A stretch of DNA of 21,052 nucleotides from an uncultured Lachnospiraceae bacterium (lineage in GTDB: Bacteria > Bacillota > Clostridia > Lachnospirales > Lachnospiraceae), in the NCBI GenBank assembly GCA_910579285.1, contig CAJTTT010000040.1, positions 1-21,052 on the forward strand. The letters run 5' to 3'. Below the pieces are notes generated by a model. That model was not told the origin of the DNA, ran no database searches, and saw nothing but the letters and a program-made list of their open reading frames with translations. The first letter of the stretch is position 1; each line of letters opens with the position of its first letter. A program made the translations under genes and the position numbers. This document shows positions 21,048-21,052 of this stretch, piece after piece.

Positions 21048-21052
21048 ATGGT

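Noticed and set aside
1..21052. CRISPR array, tRNA, rRNA, integrase or insertion sequence
   Set aside because: No regularly spaced direct repeats, cloverleaf or CCA-ending segments, rRNA-like stretches or transposase and integrase motifs were seen on either strand.

Overview
The window looks like chromosome of an anaerobic, spore-forming Clostridia, most likely a Lachnospiraceae relative. The grounds are an oxygen-sensitive class III ribonucleotide reductase with its activase, a full-length SpoIVA spore-coat ATPase, Firmicute-type promoters and strong AGGAGG ribosome binding sites. No rRNA, tRNA, CRISPR array, transposase or phage gene was seen. About 17.4 kb is coded on the minus strand, and only the last 3.4 kb on the plus strand.

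Layout from the left edge. (1) 1-3480, minus: nrdD-nrdG-dut, a deoxynucleotide supply operon, with a very good sigma-A promoter followed by two NrdR-like boxes. A ribosome binding site at the extreme left edge announces another gene outside. (2) 3481-5300, minus: a WYL-domain regulator and a YjjG-type HAD phosphatase. (3) 5340-11430, minus: an XRE-methyltransferase fusion, then purine nucleoside phosphorylase, cytidine deaminase, MTA/SAH deaminase, a membrane-anchored MutS-family ATPase, RNase HI and a 58-residue membrane protein. The enzymes fit nucleoside and SAH/MTA salvage. (4) 11529-14560, minus: a compact osmoprotectant-type ABC importer (permease, ATPase, lipoprotein) followed by a YczE-family membrane protein and a textbook terminator. 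(5) 14729-16216, minus: spoIVA with a candidate sigma-E promoter. (6) 16362-17423, minus: a lactonase-like beta-propeller protein. (7) 17678-21047, plus: an XRE-cupin regulator and potA-potB-potC for polyamine import. potD is not in the window.

Most of this is ordinary core genome, and I found no convincing new defence or mobile system. The less explained items are a GAGAATGC palindrome found at three gene ends (twice paired with a second palindrome), a potC tail encoded inside such a structure, the transmembrane MutS-like ATPase beside RNase HI and a tiny membrane protein, the regulator-methyltransferase fusion at the head of a salvage cluster that includes an SAH deaminase, and a structured nrdD-nrdG spacer. 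Several starts are best explained by TTG codons behind strong ribosome binding sites that overlap the upstream gene.
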